Assembly: GCF_001721685.1 (NCBI RefSeq)
Contig: NZ_CP012502.1
Location: 1,674,001 to 1,738,000, forward strand
From: Salisediminibacterium beveridgei
GTDB taxonomy: Bacteria; Bacillota; Bacilli; Bacillales; Salisediminibacteriaceae
Direction: 5' to 3'
Length of the DNA stretch: 64,000 nt
Part shown: in pieces, positions 26,579-36,122 of the stretch
Numbering within the stretch: position 1 is the first letter of the stretch
How the letters are laid out: each line of letters begins with the position of its first letter
Notes under the pieces: generated by a model
What the model was told of the DNA's origin: nothing
Database searches by the model: none
What the model saw: only the letters and a program-made list of their open reading frames with translations
Made by a program: the position numbers and the translations under genes

Positions 26579-26605
26579 ACCCAAAAAAGGTTTACAGCCT
26601 TTTTC
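26571..26605 (+). terminator. strong terminator after the pseudogene
   Basis: GGCTGTAAACC (26571-26581), loop CAAAAAA, GGTTTACAGCC (26589-26599), TTTTTC. It overlaps the old stop codon. Confidence 0.85.
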
Positions 26606-26709
26606 ATCTTGCTTAAGGAAGATTTTAAGTTCGTTAATGGATTAGGGTATGAGTGAAAGTAAGGCTTTCGCCATTGGCTTGGCAGTAAGGCTGGGTTTCA
26701 TTATGAAAA

Positions 26710-27693
26710 TTACCCTTGAGAACGATAAAGTGCTTCAATAACTTTCATATTGTTATAGGATTTTTCGCCATTATAGCGCGGTTCTTTATCTTGAAGCACA
26801 CAATCAGCAAAATGTTCAACTTGAAGTGTATATGGGTTTCCACCGAGCCGTTTTTCATTCACTATCTGATTGTTTAAGTCCTTCAATATGACAATGCCTT
26901 CACCTTGATCGGGGTTTTCATCAGGTCTGAATGCGTGAAGCACTTCAATTTTTCCTTTTGTTCCAATAACTTCATAATAATTGGAAGGAGGTTCATCAAA
27001 GCTGCAATCAATCACAGCATCGGCTTCTTCAAATGTAAGAATGGAAGTTGACGAAATATCGACGCCATCCTCAGTCAGTTTTCTGGCATTGGAGAATACT
27101 TTTAAGGGTTCTTCGTCGAGAAGGTCCCTGGATGCGTGAACACAATAGCAGCCCACATCGAATAATGCGCCCCCGCCCAGCTCTTTATTCAAACGGATAT
27201 TGTCGGAAGTGAGATCCATAGGAAAGCTGAAATGGGATCGGAACCGTTTGATTTTTCCAATTTCGCCGTCTTGAATCAGCTTTTTGACGTACGTATGCTG
27301 AGGGTGGAATTGATACATAAAGGCTTCCATCCATTGTACATTATACTCTTTAGCCGTTGAACTGATCGCAATGATATCATCACTGTTCAAGGCTGCCGGT
27401 TTTTCCAGCAAAACATGTTTGCCATTTTTCATTGCCTCGATAGCCCATTTCTGATGCAGTGAGTTCGGAAGTGGAATATACACTGCATCGATGTCCGGAT
27501 CCTTCAGAAGAGTCCGGTAATCATCATAATGAAAAGGGGCTCCCCATCTTTGTGCCGCTTCTTTTTCTTTTCCACTTTGACTCGCCACAGCTGTTAATTC
27601 TGCGTTTACAGCTTCTTTCAATGCAGGGACAAGTTGCTTTTCAGCAATCTTTGCAGTACTGAGTATTCCGAATCGTACTTTTTTATCTGCCAA
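26710..27693 (-). CDS. Gfo/Idh/MocA family oxidoreductase
   Basis: 327-residue NAD(P)-dependent sugar or polyol dehydrogenase. Rossmann start VRFGILSTAKIAEKQLVPAL (about 6-25), the EKP motif VLLEKPAALN (about 95-104) with the catalytic-region Lys, and a C-terminal alpha/beta domain with GGGALFDVGCYCVHASRDLL (about 170-189). Substrate cannot be assigned. GAGGTGA lies just before the ATG. Alone on the minus strand; no terminator is obvious. Confidence 0.85.
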   Translation of the reverse strand: MADKKVRFGILSTAKIAEKQLVPALKEAVNAELTAVASQSGKEKEAAQRWGAPFHYDDYRTLLKDPDIDAVYIPLPNSLHQKWAIEAMKNGKHVLLEKPAALNSDDIIAISSTAKEYNVQWMEAFMYQFHPQHTYVKKLIQDGEIGKIKRFRSHFSFPMDLTSDNIRLNKELGGGALFDVGCYCVHASRDLLDEEPLKVFSNARKLTEDGVDISSTSILTFEEADAVIDCSFDEPPSNYYEVIGTKGKIEVLHAFRPDENPDQGEGIVILKDLNNQIVNEKRLGGNPYTLQVEHFADCVLQDKEPRYNGEKSYNNMKVIEALYRSQG

Positions 27694-27883
27694 TTTTCGT
27701 CACCTCTTTGAATTATAGTACTCTCATATCATAGTCTTTCGACGTAAACTGAATCTTTTCCTGCGCTTATAACAAGGCAAATTTTTGGGAGTTCACAGAA
27801 CGTTCGAATCCGTTGCGTTTGTTGCCAAGGATACTATGTTATTCTTTAGTTAATATCAAATCGATATGGCATGAGAATCTGAG

Positions 27884-27995
27884 GCAGCCATAAAAGTCCG
27901 TTTACGAACGGATTTTTATGGCTGCTTTTTTTTATACTTCTGAGAGAAGTATAAGTGTAACTTAGGATTTCACCTTAGGCTTGAAGACAAGCCTA
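27884..27995 (+). promoter_or_regulatory. three-hairpin leader of glpABC with a strong terminator
   Basis: Hairpin 1: an 18-bp stem (27884-27901 with 27908-27925, one G-U) followed by eight T, a complete intrinsic terminator. Hairpin 2: ATACTTCT/AGAAGTAT (27934-27952). Hairpin 3: TAGGCTTG/CAAGCCTA (27976-27995). It lies 60-170 bp before glpA and after no same-strand gene, so it is either a leader attenuator or ends transcription from further left. Bacillus glp leaders use the GlpP antiterminator on such a terminator; applying that here is inference. Confidence 0.65.
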
Positions 27996-28057
27996 GTAGT
28001 CTTTAATCGACGGAATCAGAGATCTCTGAATAAAACTGAAAGAAGGGACTGAATCAA

Positions 28058-29665
28058 ATGAAACAACTGAAAACAAGTGTTGTAGTGATTGGCGGAGGTG
28101 TCACAGGAGCCGGTGTCCTGCGGGATTTGACAATGCGAGGGTTTGATTGTGTATTGATTGAACAAAAAGATCTGGTCCATGGGACATCTTCAAGAAATCA
28201 CGGCTTGCTGCATTCTGGCGCACGTTACGCGGTAAGGGATAAAGATGCTGCCATGGAGAGTTATCGGGAAAATCTGATACTGAAGCATATTGCAAAGGGA
28301 TCCGTAGAAGAAACAGGTGGACTGTTTGTTAAAGTGCCCGGGGATGATGACAGCTATGTGGATGAATGGGTGAAATCCTGTCTTCAGACCGGAATACCCA
28401 TCGAAGAGATTTCACTTACACAGGCACTCAAAGAAGAGCCATTTATTAATCCGGAAGCTGAAGCTATATACCGTGTACCTGATGGTGCGGTGGATCCATT
28501 TACACTGGTGATTGATACTGTGGAAGATGCGGTTTTGAAAGGAGCAACATGCCTTCGTTACCACGAAGTGAAGGCCATACACGAAGAAAATGGACAAATC
28601 ACCGGAGTCACAGCGATAGACCGTTATACAAATGAATCTGTAAACATTCAGACAGATTTCGTTGTCAATGCCGCAGGTCCCTGGGGAGAGCGAGTGACTT
28701 CCTTGGCAGGAATTGAGATGAAACTGATTAATAATAAAGGAACATTGACCGTTTTAAATCAGCGCATCAATCATCAAGTGATCAACCGGTTGAGAATGCC
28801 AGGGGATGCGGATATTTTTGTCCCCGCCCGGGATGTAACAATTTTCGGTACAACCGGAGTGAATGTAAAATCACCAGACGATTTCTCATTAAATAAAGAA
28901 GAAATCAGCCGGATGCTTGAGGAAGGTGCCGCTTTGATTCCGGATGTCCGTAAACTGAGAACGATCAGAGCTTTCAGTGGCAGCAGACCACTTTTTCAAG
29001 AAGAAGGTACAAATGATGCCTCCGGACGCAATGTGACTCGAGGGATGGCTTTGATCGATCATGAAGAGCGAGATGGGTTAAAAGGGTTCATTACGATCAC
29101 AGGTGGAAAATTGACGACATTTCGCTACATGGCTGAAAAAACCGTAGATCTTGTCTGTGAAAAGACCAATCAATCGGTTCAATGTACAACCGGCCAAGTA
29201 CCGATGCATGAACGAAAAGGAGAACTGTCAAATACTCTCTCTAAAGCGGCAGATAAAAAAATAGCTACTTGGTCCGGTATTCGTAAACAGGCCATTGAAG
29301 AACAACTCAAAACTGCACGGGGCAGCACAATAATTTGTGAATGTGAGCAAGTGACTTGGGCAGAAGTCAAGGCTTCCATGCCTGCGGATCAGCCTTTTCA
29401 TCTTGGTGATATCAGAAGAAGGACCAGACTGGGTATGGGACCATGCCAGGGAACGTATTGTCATAAACGGGCAGCAGCCCTTGCCGTTGAAGATGGATTG
29501 GCGTCAGCTGAAGAAGCTGAAACAGCAATTATGGAAGCACTGGAGAGTCGTAAAAAAGGCATGCAGATGGTTGATGATCCGGAAGCTCCAAAACAAAAAG
29601 AGGTAATGAATGCGATCTATCATATTTCACTGGGTATTCCTGAAGGAGGTAAAATCAATGTATGA
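28058..29665 (+). CDS. glpA: anaerobic glycerol-3-phosphate dehydrogenase, subunit A
   Basis: 535-residue FAD enzyme oxidising sn-glycerol-3-phosphate to dihydroxyacetone phosphate. The FAD-binding GGGVTGAGVLRDL is at residues 12-24, followed by HGTSSRNHGLLHSGARYAV, the G3P dehydrogenase signature. The C-terminal BFD-like [2Fe-2S] region has CECEQ (about 426-430) and GPCQGTYC (about 460-467), which separates GlpA from the aerobic GlpD. AAGGGA lies before the ATG. It overlaps glpB by 8 bp. In other bacteria GlpABC passes electrons to menaquinone for fumarate or nitrate respiration. Confidence 0.93.
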   Translation: MKQLKTSVVVIGGGVTGAGVLRDLTMRGFDCVLIEQKDLVHGTSSRNHGLLHSGARYAVRDKDAAMESYRENLILKHIAKGSVEETGGLFVKVPGDDDSYVDEWVKSCLQTGIPIEEISLTQALKEEPFINPEAEAIYRVPDGAVDPFTLVIDTVEDAVLKGATCLRYHEVKAIHEENGQITGVTAIDRYTNESVNIQTDFVVNAAGPWGERVTSLAGIEMKLINNKGTLTVLNQRINHQVINRLRMPGDADIFVPARDVTIFGTTGVNVKSPDDFSLNKEEISRMLEEGAALIPDVRKLRTIRAFSGSRPLFQEEGTNDASGRNVTRGMALIDHEERDGLKGFITITGGKLTTFRYMAEKTVDLVCEKTNQSVQCTTGQVPMHERKGELSNTLSKAADKKIATWSGIRKQAIEEQLKTARGSTIICECEQVTWAEVKASMPADQPFHLGDIRRRTRLGMGPCQGTYCHKRAAALAVEDGLASAEEAETAIMEALESRKKGMQMVDDPEAPKQKEVMNAIYHISLGIPEGGKINV

Positions 29666-30761
29666 TACAGTGGTCATCGGTCAGGGACTTACCGGCCTTT
29701 TAACAGCGATCTACGCTAATCAGTATGGTCAGAAAACTGCCTTGGTAGCCAAAGGAACCGGCAAATTACTGCAGTCAACCGGCGTCATGGATTTCATTCC
29801 AGGAAAGCAGGCGGATATCCGTCAGTGGGCGGAGCACGTGAATTATACGGTGAATACAGACGGTCTTCAATCAGCTGTAAACAGCTTCCAATTTTTGATG
29901 GAAGAGATCCATCTGCCGTATGAAGGCAGTCTTTCTGAGAACGTTCCACTATTAACAGGGGCCGGCTATCTGAAATGGACAACGCTTTATCCCGCAGCGA
30001 TGAAACCGGTCCCGGCGAAAGGATCGGTCGTCATTGTCGGGTTTGATGAATTAACAGACTTTGTTCCTGAATATGTAAAAGCCAATTTGGCCTTAGAACG
30101 ACCAAATCTTACTATTCATACAATTCGATTGGAAAAGAAGGTATCGACTGTAAGACCTGTTTCTCAGGTGGATATCGCATATCGCATGGATGATGCATAC
30201 GAAAGAACACAACTCTTATCTGAATTAAAGGTGCGAATCACTGCTGACTGTAATGACAAAGTCGATTTGATTGTATTTCCTTCCATTCTTGGAATTCGTC
30301 AACACGCCACTGTTCTCAAAGAAACGGAATCGGCCTTGAACACACCAGTTACAGAAGCTCCAGGACTTCCACCGAATGCATCCGCATTGAGGTTGTTTCA
30401 AGGACTTAGGCAACATGCAATTCGTTCCGGTGTGCGCTTTTATGAAAACAGCGAAGTCACAGGTTTTGATGTGCAACAGGACAAGGTATTCGGTATTCAA
30501 ACCCAGGCGAATGGTAAAACCCATCAAATTACCGGCAAATCCTTCATCTCTGCAGGAGGTCATCGTTCACTTCTGGAAACAGTGGAAGGCGAAAGCAGGA
30601 ATGACTTGAAAAACTACTGGAATGCCGGTGTCTTTCCAGACGAAGTGCCGCTGCAATATGGATTGATCGGTGGCATGTACGCCATTCTTGAAAGTGCCCA
30701 TACAACCAGCAATATGAATCGCTCTTTGAAAGGAAGTGAAACCAGTGCAGAAACTGTATGA
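29658..30761 (+). CDS. glpB: anaerobic glycerol-3-phosphate dehydrogenase, subunit B
   Basis: 367-residue flavoprotein subunit with an N-terminal dinucleotide fold YDTVVIGQGLTGLLTAIYA and the second motif SAGGHRSLLETVEGE towards the C-terminus. It is somewhat shorter than E. coli GlpB (about 419). The start is 8 nt after GGAGG inside the end of glpA; an upstream in-frame ATG at 29610 lacks such a site. It bridges the GlpA flavin domain and the GlpC iron-sulphur subunit. Confidence 0.88.
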   Translation: MYDTVVIGQGLTGLLTAIYANQYGQKTALVAKGTGKLLQSTGVMDFIPGKQADIRQWAEHVNYTVNTDGLQSAVNSFQFLMEEIHLPYEGSLSENVPLLTGAGYLKWTTLYPAAMKPVPAKGSVVIVGFDELTDFVPEYVKANLALERPNLTIHTIRLEKKVSTVRPVSQVDIAYRMDDAYERTQLLSELKVRITADCNDKVDLIVFPSILGIRQHATVLKETESALNTPVTEAPGLPPNASALRLFQGLRQHAIRSGVRFYENSEVTGFDVQQDKVFGIQTQANGKTHQITGKSFISAGGHRSLLETVEGESRNDLKNYWNAGVFPDEVPLQYGLIGGMYAILESAHTTSNMNRSLKGSETSAETV

Positions 30762-31953
30762 TATGACATTCAACCCTTGTTTAAAATGTAATGCCTGTAC
30801 GGTTCAGTGTCCGGTGTCGAGTGTTACAGGCGATTTCGGAGGTCCGAAACACCTGGGACCGGAGCTTGCCAGATTCACTGCTCAACAGGAGCCCGTCATT
30901 GATCCGGCAATCGATCTTTGCACTTTATGCGGTACATGTGACATCACTTGTCCAGAGGGGGTTCCGGTATCTGAATTGACAGCAAATTTGAAAGCAGCAC
31001 GAGCGGAAGCTGACGGCACTAAATTCCGCGATCTTGTCCTGAGTCATGCTGAATACGTCGGAATGGCCGCCAGTGCATTTGCACCAGTAACGAATGTTGT
31101 CATGAAATTCAAACCCGCCCGATTCGTCATGGAAAAAGTCATGGGAATGGAGCGCGAGAGACAATTTCCACTTTATTCCTTTAATCATTTCAAAAAACAG
31201 TACAAGAAAAAGGAAGCGACAACTGATCGTAAGGTGGCTTATTTTTCCGGATGCTATGCCACATACAACAATCCTGACATCGGAGTGGCAATGGTGGATG
31301 TGATGAGAGCAAACGATATCGAAGTCGCGATGCCGGACCAAAAATGCTGCGGGGTTCCGATGTTTGCAAACGGTCGTATGGAACAGGGGAAAAAGAATGC
31401 CAATTATAATATCAAATCACTTTTATCCTATGTGGATGATGGCTACGACATCGTCATGACCTGCACGAGCTGCAGTATGGCTGTGAAAAAAGAATATCTT
31501 CACTACATCGGTACTGAGGATGCTGAAAGGCTTGCTGATTCAGTCTATGATGCGGATGAATATTTAAGACATCTTGATCAGGCAGGAGAATTCAATCGGG
31601 AATTGGGGGAACTGAATATGAGTGCTGCCTATTATGCCCCTTGTCATATGAAAGGACAAAGTATGGGCACCCCCGCACTTGATGTGCTTGAGCACATACC
31701 GGGCTACAGCATGTCTGATTCAGCAGCTGACTGCTGCGGTCAATGTGGTACATTCGGTTTCAAAAAAGAAAAATATTCCTATTCCATGAAAATGGGACGA
31801 AAAATGCAAGAAGCCATAGAGGAAATGGGAAGAGACGTTACCGTGACAGAATGCGGAATGTGTAAAAATCAACTTGATCAATTGACTGAAAAAGAGACGT
31901 ACCATCCGATGCAAATTCTGAAAATGTCTTACGAAAAAGCAGTCAAAGTATAA
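30745..31953 (+). CDS. glpC: anaerobic glycerol-3-phosphate dehydrogenase, iron-sulphur subunit C
   Basis: 402-residue membrane-associated electron-transfer subunit. Two ferredoxin-type [4Fe-4S] motifs: CLKCNACTVQCP (about 12-23) and CTLCGTCDITCP (about 55-66). Two CCG domains: KCCGVPMFANGRMEQGKKN (about 204) and DCCGQCGTFGFKKE (about 330). Start GTG 30745 follows AAAGGAAG by 8 nt and overlaps glpB by 17 bp; GTG 30736 sits in that site. Last gene of the operon. Confidence 0.93.
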   Translation: MQKLYDMTFNPCLKCNACTVQCPVSSVTGDFGGPKHLGPELARFTAQQEPVIDPAIDLCTLCGTCDITCPEGVPVSELTANLKAARAEADGTKFRDLVLSHAEYVGMAASAFAPVTNVVMKFKPARFVMEKVMGMERERQFPLYSFNHFKKQYKKKEATTDRKVAYFSGCYATYNNPDIGVAMVDVMRANDIEVAMPDQKCCGVPMFANGRMEQGKKNANYNIKSLLSYVDDGYDIVMTCTSCSMAVKKEYLHYIGTEDAERLADSVYDADEYLRHLDQAGEFNRELGELNMSAAYYAPCHMKGQSMGTPALDVLEHIPGYSMSDSAADCCGQCGTFGFKKEKYSYSMKMGRKMQEAIEEMGRDVTVTECGMCKNQLDQLTEKETYHPMQILKMSYEKAVKV

Positions 31954-31961
31954 TGATATGT

Positions 31962-32006
31962 AAAGCACATCATTTTGCAGGCGAGGATCAAAATGATGTG
32001 CTTTTT
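31962..32006 (+). terminator. terminator of glpABC
   Basis: Perfect 16-bp stem AAAGCACATCATTTTG (31962-31977) with 31989-32004, then T5. Confidence 0.88.
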
Positions 32007-32089
32007 GGCTTATTCAAGTGCAGTGTATGATTCTTCCTGTGCTATAATTAATGTATCAGAAATGTATTTCGTCAAAGGATGTGTCACTT

Positions 32090-32260
32090 ATGAATCGTAA
32101 GTTCAACGTAATCATTATTATTCTTCTGCTTTTAAACGCCATGCGTCACGGTTACCTCCTCTTCAGTGAAGGCTATACGGCGGGTTCGGTTATATTGTTG
32201 CTTTTATCTGCTGTATTAGCGGGCTATTTGTATATTAAAGAATTTCAAGAAAAGAAATGA
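32090..32260 (+). CDS. small two-helix membrane protein
   Basis: 56-residue hydrophobic protein: two transmembrane helices (about 5-20 and 30-48) with a short Gly/Tyr loop and a basic tail (KEFQEKK). The start at 32090 follows AAAGGATG; TATAAT at 32043-32048 may be its -10. No family recognised. It lies 47 bp before the Na/Pi cotransporter gene and could be co-transcribed with it. Confidence 0.6.
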   Translation: MNRKFNVIIIILLLLNAMRHGYLLFSEGYTAGSVILLLLSAVLAGYLYIKEFQEKK

Positions 32261-32307
32261 TTCTAAGCTGAACCATATTCAAATTCCCTCAGAAACCTGG
32301 TGATAAT

Positions 32308-33891
32308 ATGGAAACTGCTTTTTTAATCATTGGCGGCCTCGGCATTTTCCTGTTTGGTATACAACTGATGACTGAGGGATTAAAAACAATGGCCGGAGAG
32401 AGGCTGAAAGAATTATTAAGTAAATTCACCGGCGGCGTAATGCGCTCGATCGGTTCTGGTGCGTTAATGACCGCATTGCTTCAATCTTCTAGCGCCATGA
32501 CCTTCATGACGATTGGCTTCGTCAGTGCCGGTTTACTGACTTTCACCCAATCTGCAGGAGTCATCATAGGAGCCAATTTAGGCAGCACAAGTACGGGGTG
32601 GATTGTTTCTGCAATAGGTTTTCAAATCAATATGACAATATTATCGATGCCGTTGATTGGTGCAGGTGTTTTCTTGAAACTGCTCACTAAAGACAAATTA
32701 ATAGGACCCAGCTATGCATTTATTGGTTTTGGTCTCTTGTTTCTGGGAATCGATACGCTTCAAGCCGGGATGAGCGGATATGCTGTTGGATTTGATTTAA
32801 GCAATTTCACAGGGGAAGGACTACTCTGGACTCTTATACTAATTATGGCGGGCATGATCATGACGGTGCTGATGCAATCTTCAAGTGCTGCGGTGGTAAC
32901 GACGATCACTGCTCTTCACACCGGAACCATTGATTTTCATGAGGCGGCTCTCCTGGTAATTGGTCAAAATGTGGGAACTACCATTAAAGCATTAATTGCA
33001 GCCATCGGCGTATCCATACCAGCAAAACAGACCGTGACCGCTCATATTTTATTTAATTTACTGACAGGTCTGGTAGCCGTTATGTTTTTACAACTATTAA
33101 TTGAGTTGGTTTTCCTTCTCTCTTCATGGTTGAGAATCAGTGACCCTGCAATTCAACTGGCGTTATTTCACACTGTTTTTAATGTAACAGGAGTAATTCT
33201 GATATTACTTATTTATCCTTGGTTTTTGAAACTTGTGAAATTCATTATAAAAGATGATGCATCAGAAATATCTTACAGCAGTTATCTCGACCGCAGTGTC
33301 ACTGCGGTAGGTCCAGTTGCAACGGAATCTGCTTACCGTGCTTTGCATAACATGATGAAGCAGACAGCTGAAATCACTGCTGATGTGATTCTTTCAGGTC
33401 AACTTACTCAATTTAATAAAAAAGAATTACAACGCATCGAACGAGGCATAGCGAATGTGGAGCAGTTTTTATCTGACTTGTCAGGGTCAGAAAAACCATC
33501 CAGTGAGGCCGAGTATCGGCGAAGAGTCGGGATGGTTCATATTATTGATCACATCCAGCGACTTATCAAGAATCTTTACGTATCAAATCGTCATCAGAAT
33601 GAGCTCCAGGACCCTTTATTACATGAATTAACCACGAACGTTGCAGAGAATGCCAAAGCTATCAGTTTGGTGACGGCATTCGAACACGAATCGATTGTGA
33701 CAGATACAGAAGCCAATGCACATTATCTGGCTGAAAAACGGAAAGAGTTAAGGCAAGTCATGTTCGAGAAAGCAGCCGTTGAGGAAGAGCGTGTAGAGAA
33801 GGGCATCGATCTGATCCAGGGCATTCAATGGATTGACCGGATCCAATACCATATGTGGCGGGCTGTTCACCATTTATCAGTCAATAAGTAA
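32308..33891 (+). CDS. Na/Pi-cotransporter family protein with PhoU-like tail
   Basis: 527-residue protein of the NptA/YqeW/YjbB type. Two inverted repeats in the membrane domain (about 1-310), each with the QSSSA signature: ALLQSSSAMTF (about 56-66) and VLMQSSSAAVV (about 189-199). The C-terminal cytoplasmic part (about 340-527) is helical and PhoU-like. It moves phosphate with Na+. The ribosome binding site (CTGGTGAT) is weak. A 12-bp hairpin is found 75 bp after the stop. Confidence 0.88.
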   Translation: METAFLIIGGLGIFLFGIQLMTEGLKTMAGERLKELLSKFTGGVMRSIGSGALMTALLQSSSAMTFMTIGFVSAGLLTFTQSAGVIIGANLGSTSTGWIVSAIGFQINMTILSMPLIGAGVFLKLLTKDKLIGPSYAFIGFGLLFLGIDTLQAGMSGYAVGFDLSNFTGEGLLWTLILIMAGMIMTVLMQSSSAAVVTTITALHTGTIDFHEAALLVIGQNVGTTIKALIAAIGVSIPAKQTVTAHILFNLLTGLVAVMFLQLLIELVFLLSSWLRISDPAIQLALFHTVFNVTGVILILLIYPWFLKLVKFIIKDDASEISYSSYLDRSVTAVGPVATESAYRALHNMMKQTAEITADVILSGQLTQFNKKELQRIERGIANVEQFLSDLSGSEKPSSEAEYRRRVGMVHIIDHIQRLIKNLYVSNRHQNELQDPLLHELTTNVAENAKAISLVTAFEHESIVTDTEANAHYLAEKRKELRQVMFEKAAVEEERVEKGIDLIQGIQWIDRIQYHMWRAVHHLSVNK

Positions 33892-33965
33892 GATAGAGTT
33901 GCAAACAGGATGAAAGCATACATTTGTCTCATGGTTTAATCAGAATCAAGTTAAACATATACAAA

Positions 33966-33994
33966 AAATACCATCTCCAAAAGAGATGGTATTT
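33966..33994. terminator. hairpin after the Na/Pi gene
   Basis: Perfect 12-bp stem AAATACCATCTC (33966-33977) and GAGATGGTATTT (33983-33994), 5-nt loop, T-run inside the stem end. A probable terminator. Confidence 0.65.
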
Positions 33995-34510
33995 CACAGC
34001 TTCAGGGACTCAACCATTTCACTTTTCTTACATAATCTCAGCTGGCCGGTCAGGCACGGTTACAATCTTTTACACGGATTAAGTGAAAAGTGTGTTGTTT
34101 CCGTGGTTCTTTTTTCTGCATTGAACGATTTTAAATGACCTCTTCAATATCATCGGTAATCCAGTTGTCAATCAATTATTCCCTTGCAGAGCTCCAGTCT
34201 TAATTGGGATAGATCCTGGAGTTACAATAAATCAGACAACGAACTTCTTAGGATTGATAATCAAAGATCATTTCATCAGGTTACAACGCAGATCGTTTCA
34301 AAAAACGTTTCGTTTTTGAAATCACTTCCGGTTGATCATTTAGTTTCCACTTTTTTATTGTGGCGATTTACCGGATCGTGATTTTACGAATGTCGCATTT
34401 TGAATGGAGTGCGGAGTTACGGAACCAACTTATGGCTGAGTCTCTGAAACTGTGAATATTTATTTATACCTTTATTATAACTGAAATTTCAGAAAAGTCT
34501 ATGGCTAAAT
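33995..34510. other. non-coding stretch without assigned function
   Basis: About 515 bp with no convincing gene on either strand; short frames lack ribosome binding sites. It holds a hairpin at 34296-34321 (TTTCAAAAAACG/CGTTTTTGAAA, one bulge) and a CTCCAG/CTGGAG pair around 34191-34216. No match to a riboswitch, tRNA or rRNA was recognised. It could be a long leader, an unrecognised small RNA or a relic. Confidence 0.4.
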
Positions 34511-34524
34511 TGTGAACGTTTACA
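34511..34524. promoter_or_regulatory. cre-like site (CcpA) upstream of the amidase gene
   Basis: TGTGAACGTTTACA fits the catabolite-responsive element consensus TGWNANCGNTNWCA at every fixed position. It is about 90 bp before the start codon and 50 bp upstream of TATAAT at 34574-34579, a position that could repress or activate. Confidence 0.6.
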
Positions 34525-34602
34525 TTTTTTTTTGAAATACACTATACTATTTCGTAAAGGATTGGATGAATAGTATAATAGTTTTTTTAGGAGGGACTTG
34601 AA

Positions 34603-36105
34603 ATGAGGAACAGAGAGTATGCACGAATGGATGCTATACAATTAAGTCAATTGGTGACCAATAAAGAACTGAAACACTCAGAGATTATTGATAAAGCATT
34701 TGCGAGAATCAGTGGTTTAAACCCATCTTTAAATGCTGTTATCAGTAAGCGATACCCAAATACCTCCGAGCAAACATTATTCAAGGGGACACCATTTGCG
34801 GGTGTTCCAATGTTGTTAAAAAATATGTCCCAGGGATTAAAAGGTGAACCATTGACTTCGGGATCTTATGTCTTGCGAAATAAACGATGTCTGTATGATT
34901 CAGAATATACAAAACGTATGAAAAATAGTGGTTTTATGCCCATGGGCCATACCAATGTGCCCGAATTTTCCCTTATGGCTGTCACTGAACCACTGTTATA
35001 TGGACCGACAAGAAATCCTTGGGACCTGGATTACACACCCGGGGGATCTAGCGGTGGTTCAGCTGCAGCGGTGGCCTCCGGCATGGTTCCAGTCGCAGGT
35101 GCGAATGATGGAGGTGGTTCGATCAGAATTCCTGCTTCTTACTGTGGACTGGTAGGTTTGAAACCTACCAGAGGAAGAACACCGGTAGGGCCGGATACGG
35201 GTCGAAATTGGCAAGGTGCTTCACAGGAAGGGATTCTTACTCGAAGTGTACGTGATACAGCTGCTATTATGGATCATTTGAGCGGCTCCGAAGAGATTCA
35301 GGCATTCCAGGCACCGTTATTTAACGGCTCGTACTTGGATCTCGTGAATAAACCTATTGAAAAAAAGCTGAAAATCGGCTATTCAATCGTTTCACCCGTC
35401 GGTGGACGAATGGACGAATCGATTCGATCAGATGTGTTACAGACAGCAAAATGGTTATCGGATCAAGGACACGATGTTGAAGAAGTTATACAACCAGTAG
35501 ATGGGGAAATGATCGCTAGAAGTTATATGACATTATATTTTGGCGAAACAGCTGCTAAAGTTCGCTCAATTGGAAAGATGCTCGGACGACCTGTAAAGCG
35601 AAGTGAAGTGGAACCTGTAACATGGCTTCTGAATTTAGTTGGGACAGTGATATCTGCCGAAGAATTTGTATCGCAAATGGCCTTTTGGGATGAGGCAGCG
35701 ATTCGCATGACTGATTTCCATCACCAATTTGATATCTATTTAACGCCTGTTACTGCTATGCCGCCTGCTCAAATAGGAGAACTCTCTATCGGTCGCAGCG
35801 AAGAAAGAATGATTGAATGGGTCAGCCGATTAAAAGCACAACGTTTATTGACGAAACTCGATGTAATTGATGATATGATCTTTAAAAGTCTTGAACGCAC
35901 ACCGTTTACACAATTGGCTAACCTGACCGGTCAACCCGCTGTTTCTTTGCCGATTGGTATGACGCAAAACGGGTTACCTACGGGTGTGCAATTTATGAGT
36001 GCGAGAGGACGAGAGGATTTGCTGATTCAAATAGCCGGGATGCTTGAACAAACTGATCTTTGGTATGATGTTTATGACAATCAGTATATGCGACTGAATG
36101 TCTGA
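34603..36105 (+). CDS. amidase-signature family amidase
   Basis: 500-residue hydrolase of the amidase signature family. The catalytic Ser-cisSer-Lys triad is visible: Lys in [11 protein letters not shown] (about 73), the signature [16 protein letters not shown] (about 146-161), and the nucleophile Ser in [11 protein letters not shown] (about 172). It hydrolyses a small amide; substrate unknown. AGGAGGG lies 9 nt before the ATG. Possible catabolite control through the cre-like site. It is followed after 17 bp by a small gene in the same direction. Confidence 0.9.
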   Translation: MRNREYARMDAIQLSQLVTNKELKHSEIIDKAFARISGLNPSLNAVISKRYPNTSEQTLFKGTPFAGVPMLLKNMSQGLKGEPLTSGSYVLRNKRCLYDSEYTKRMKNSGFMPMGHTNVPEFSLMAVTEPLLYGPTRNPWDLDYTPGGSSGGSAAAVASGMVPVAGANDGGGSIRIPASYCGLVGLKPTRGRTPVGPDTGRNWQGASQEGILTRSVRDTAAIMDHLSGSEEIQAFQAPLFNGSYLDLVNKPIEKKLKIGYSIVSPVGGRMDESIRSDVLQTAKWLSDQGHDVEEVIQPVDGEMIARSYMTLYFGETAAKVRSIGKMLGRPVKRSEVEPVTWLLNLVGTVISAEEFVSQMAFWDEAAIRMTDFHHQFDIYLTPVTAMPPAQIGELSIGRSEERMIEWVSRLKAQRLLTKLDVIDDMIFKSLERTPFTQLANLTGQPAVSLPIGMTQNGLPTGVQFMSARGREDLLIQIAGMLEQTDLWYDVYDNQYMRLNV

Positions 36106-36122
36106 CAGTATGGAGGTGTCCT

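Noticed and set aside
34184..34381. 65-codon frame in the non-coding stretch
   Set aside because: No ribosome binding site and no recognisable protein pattern.
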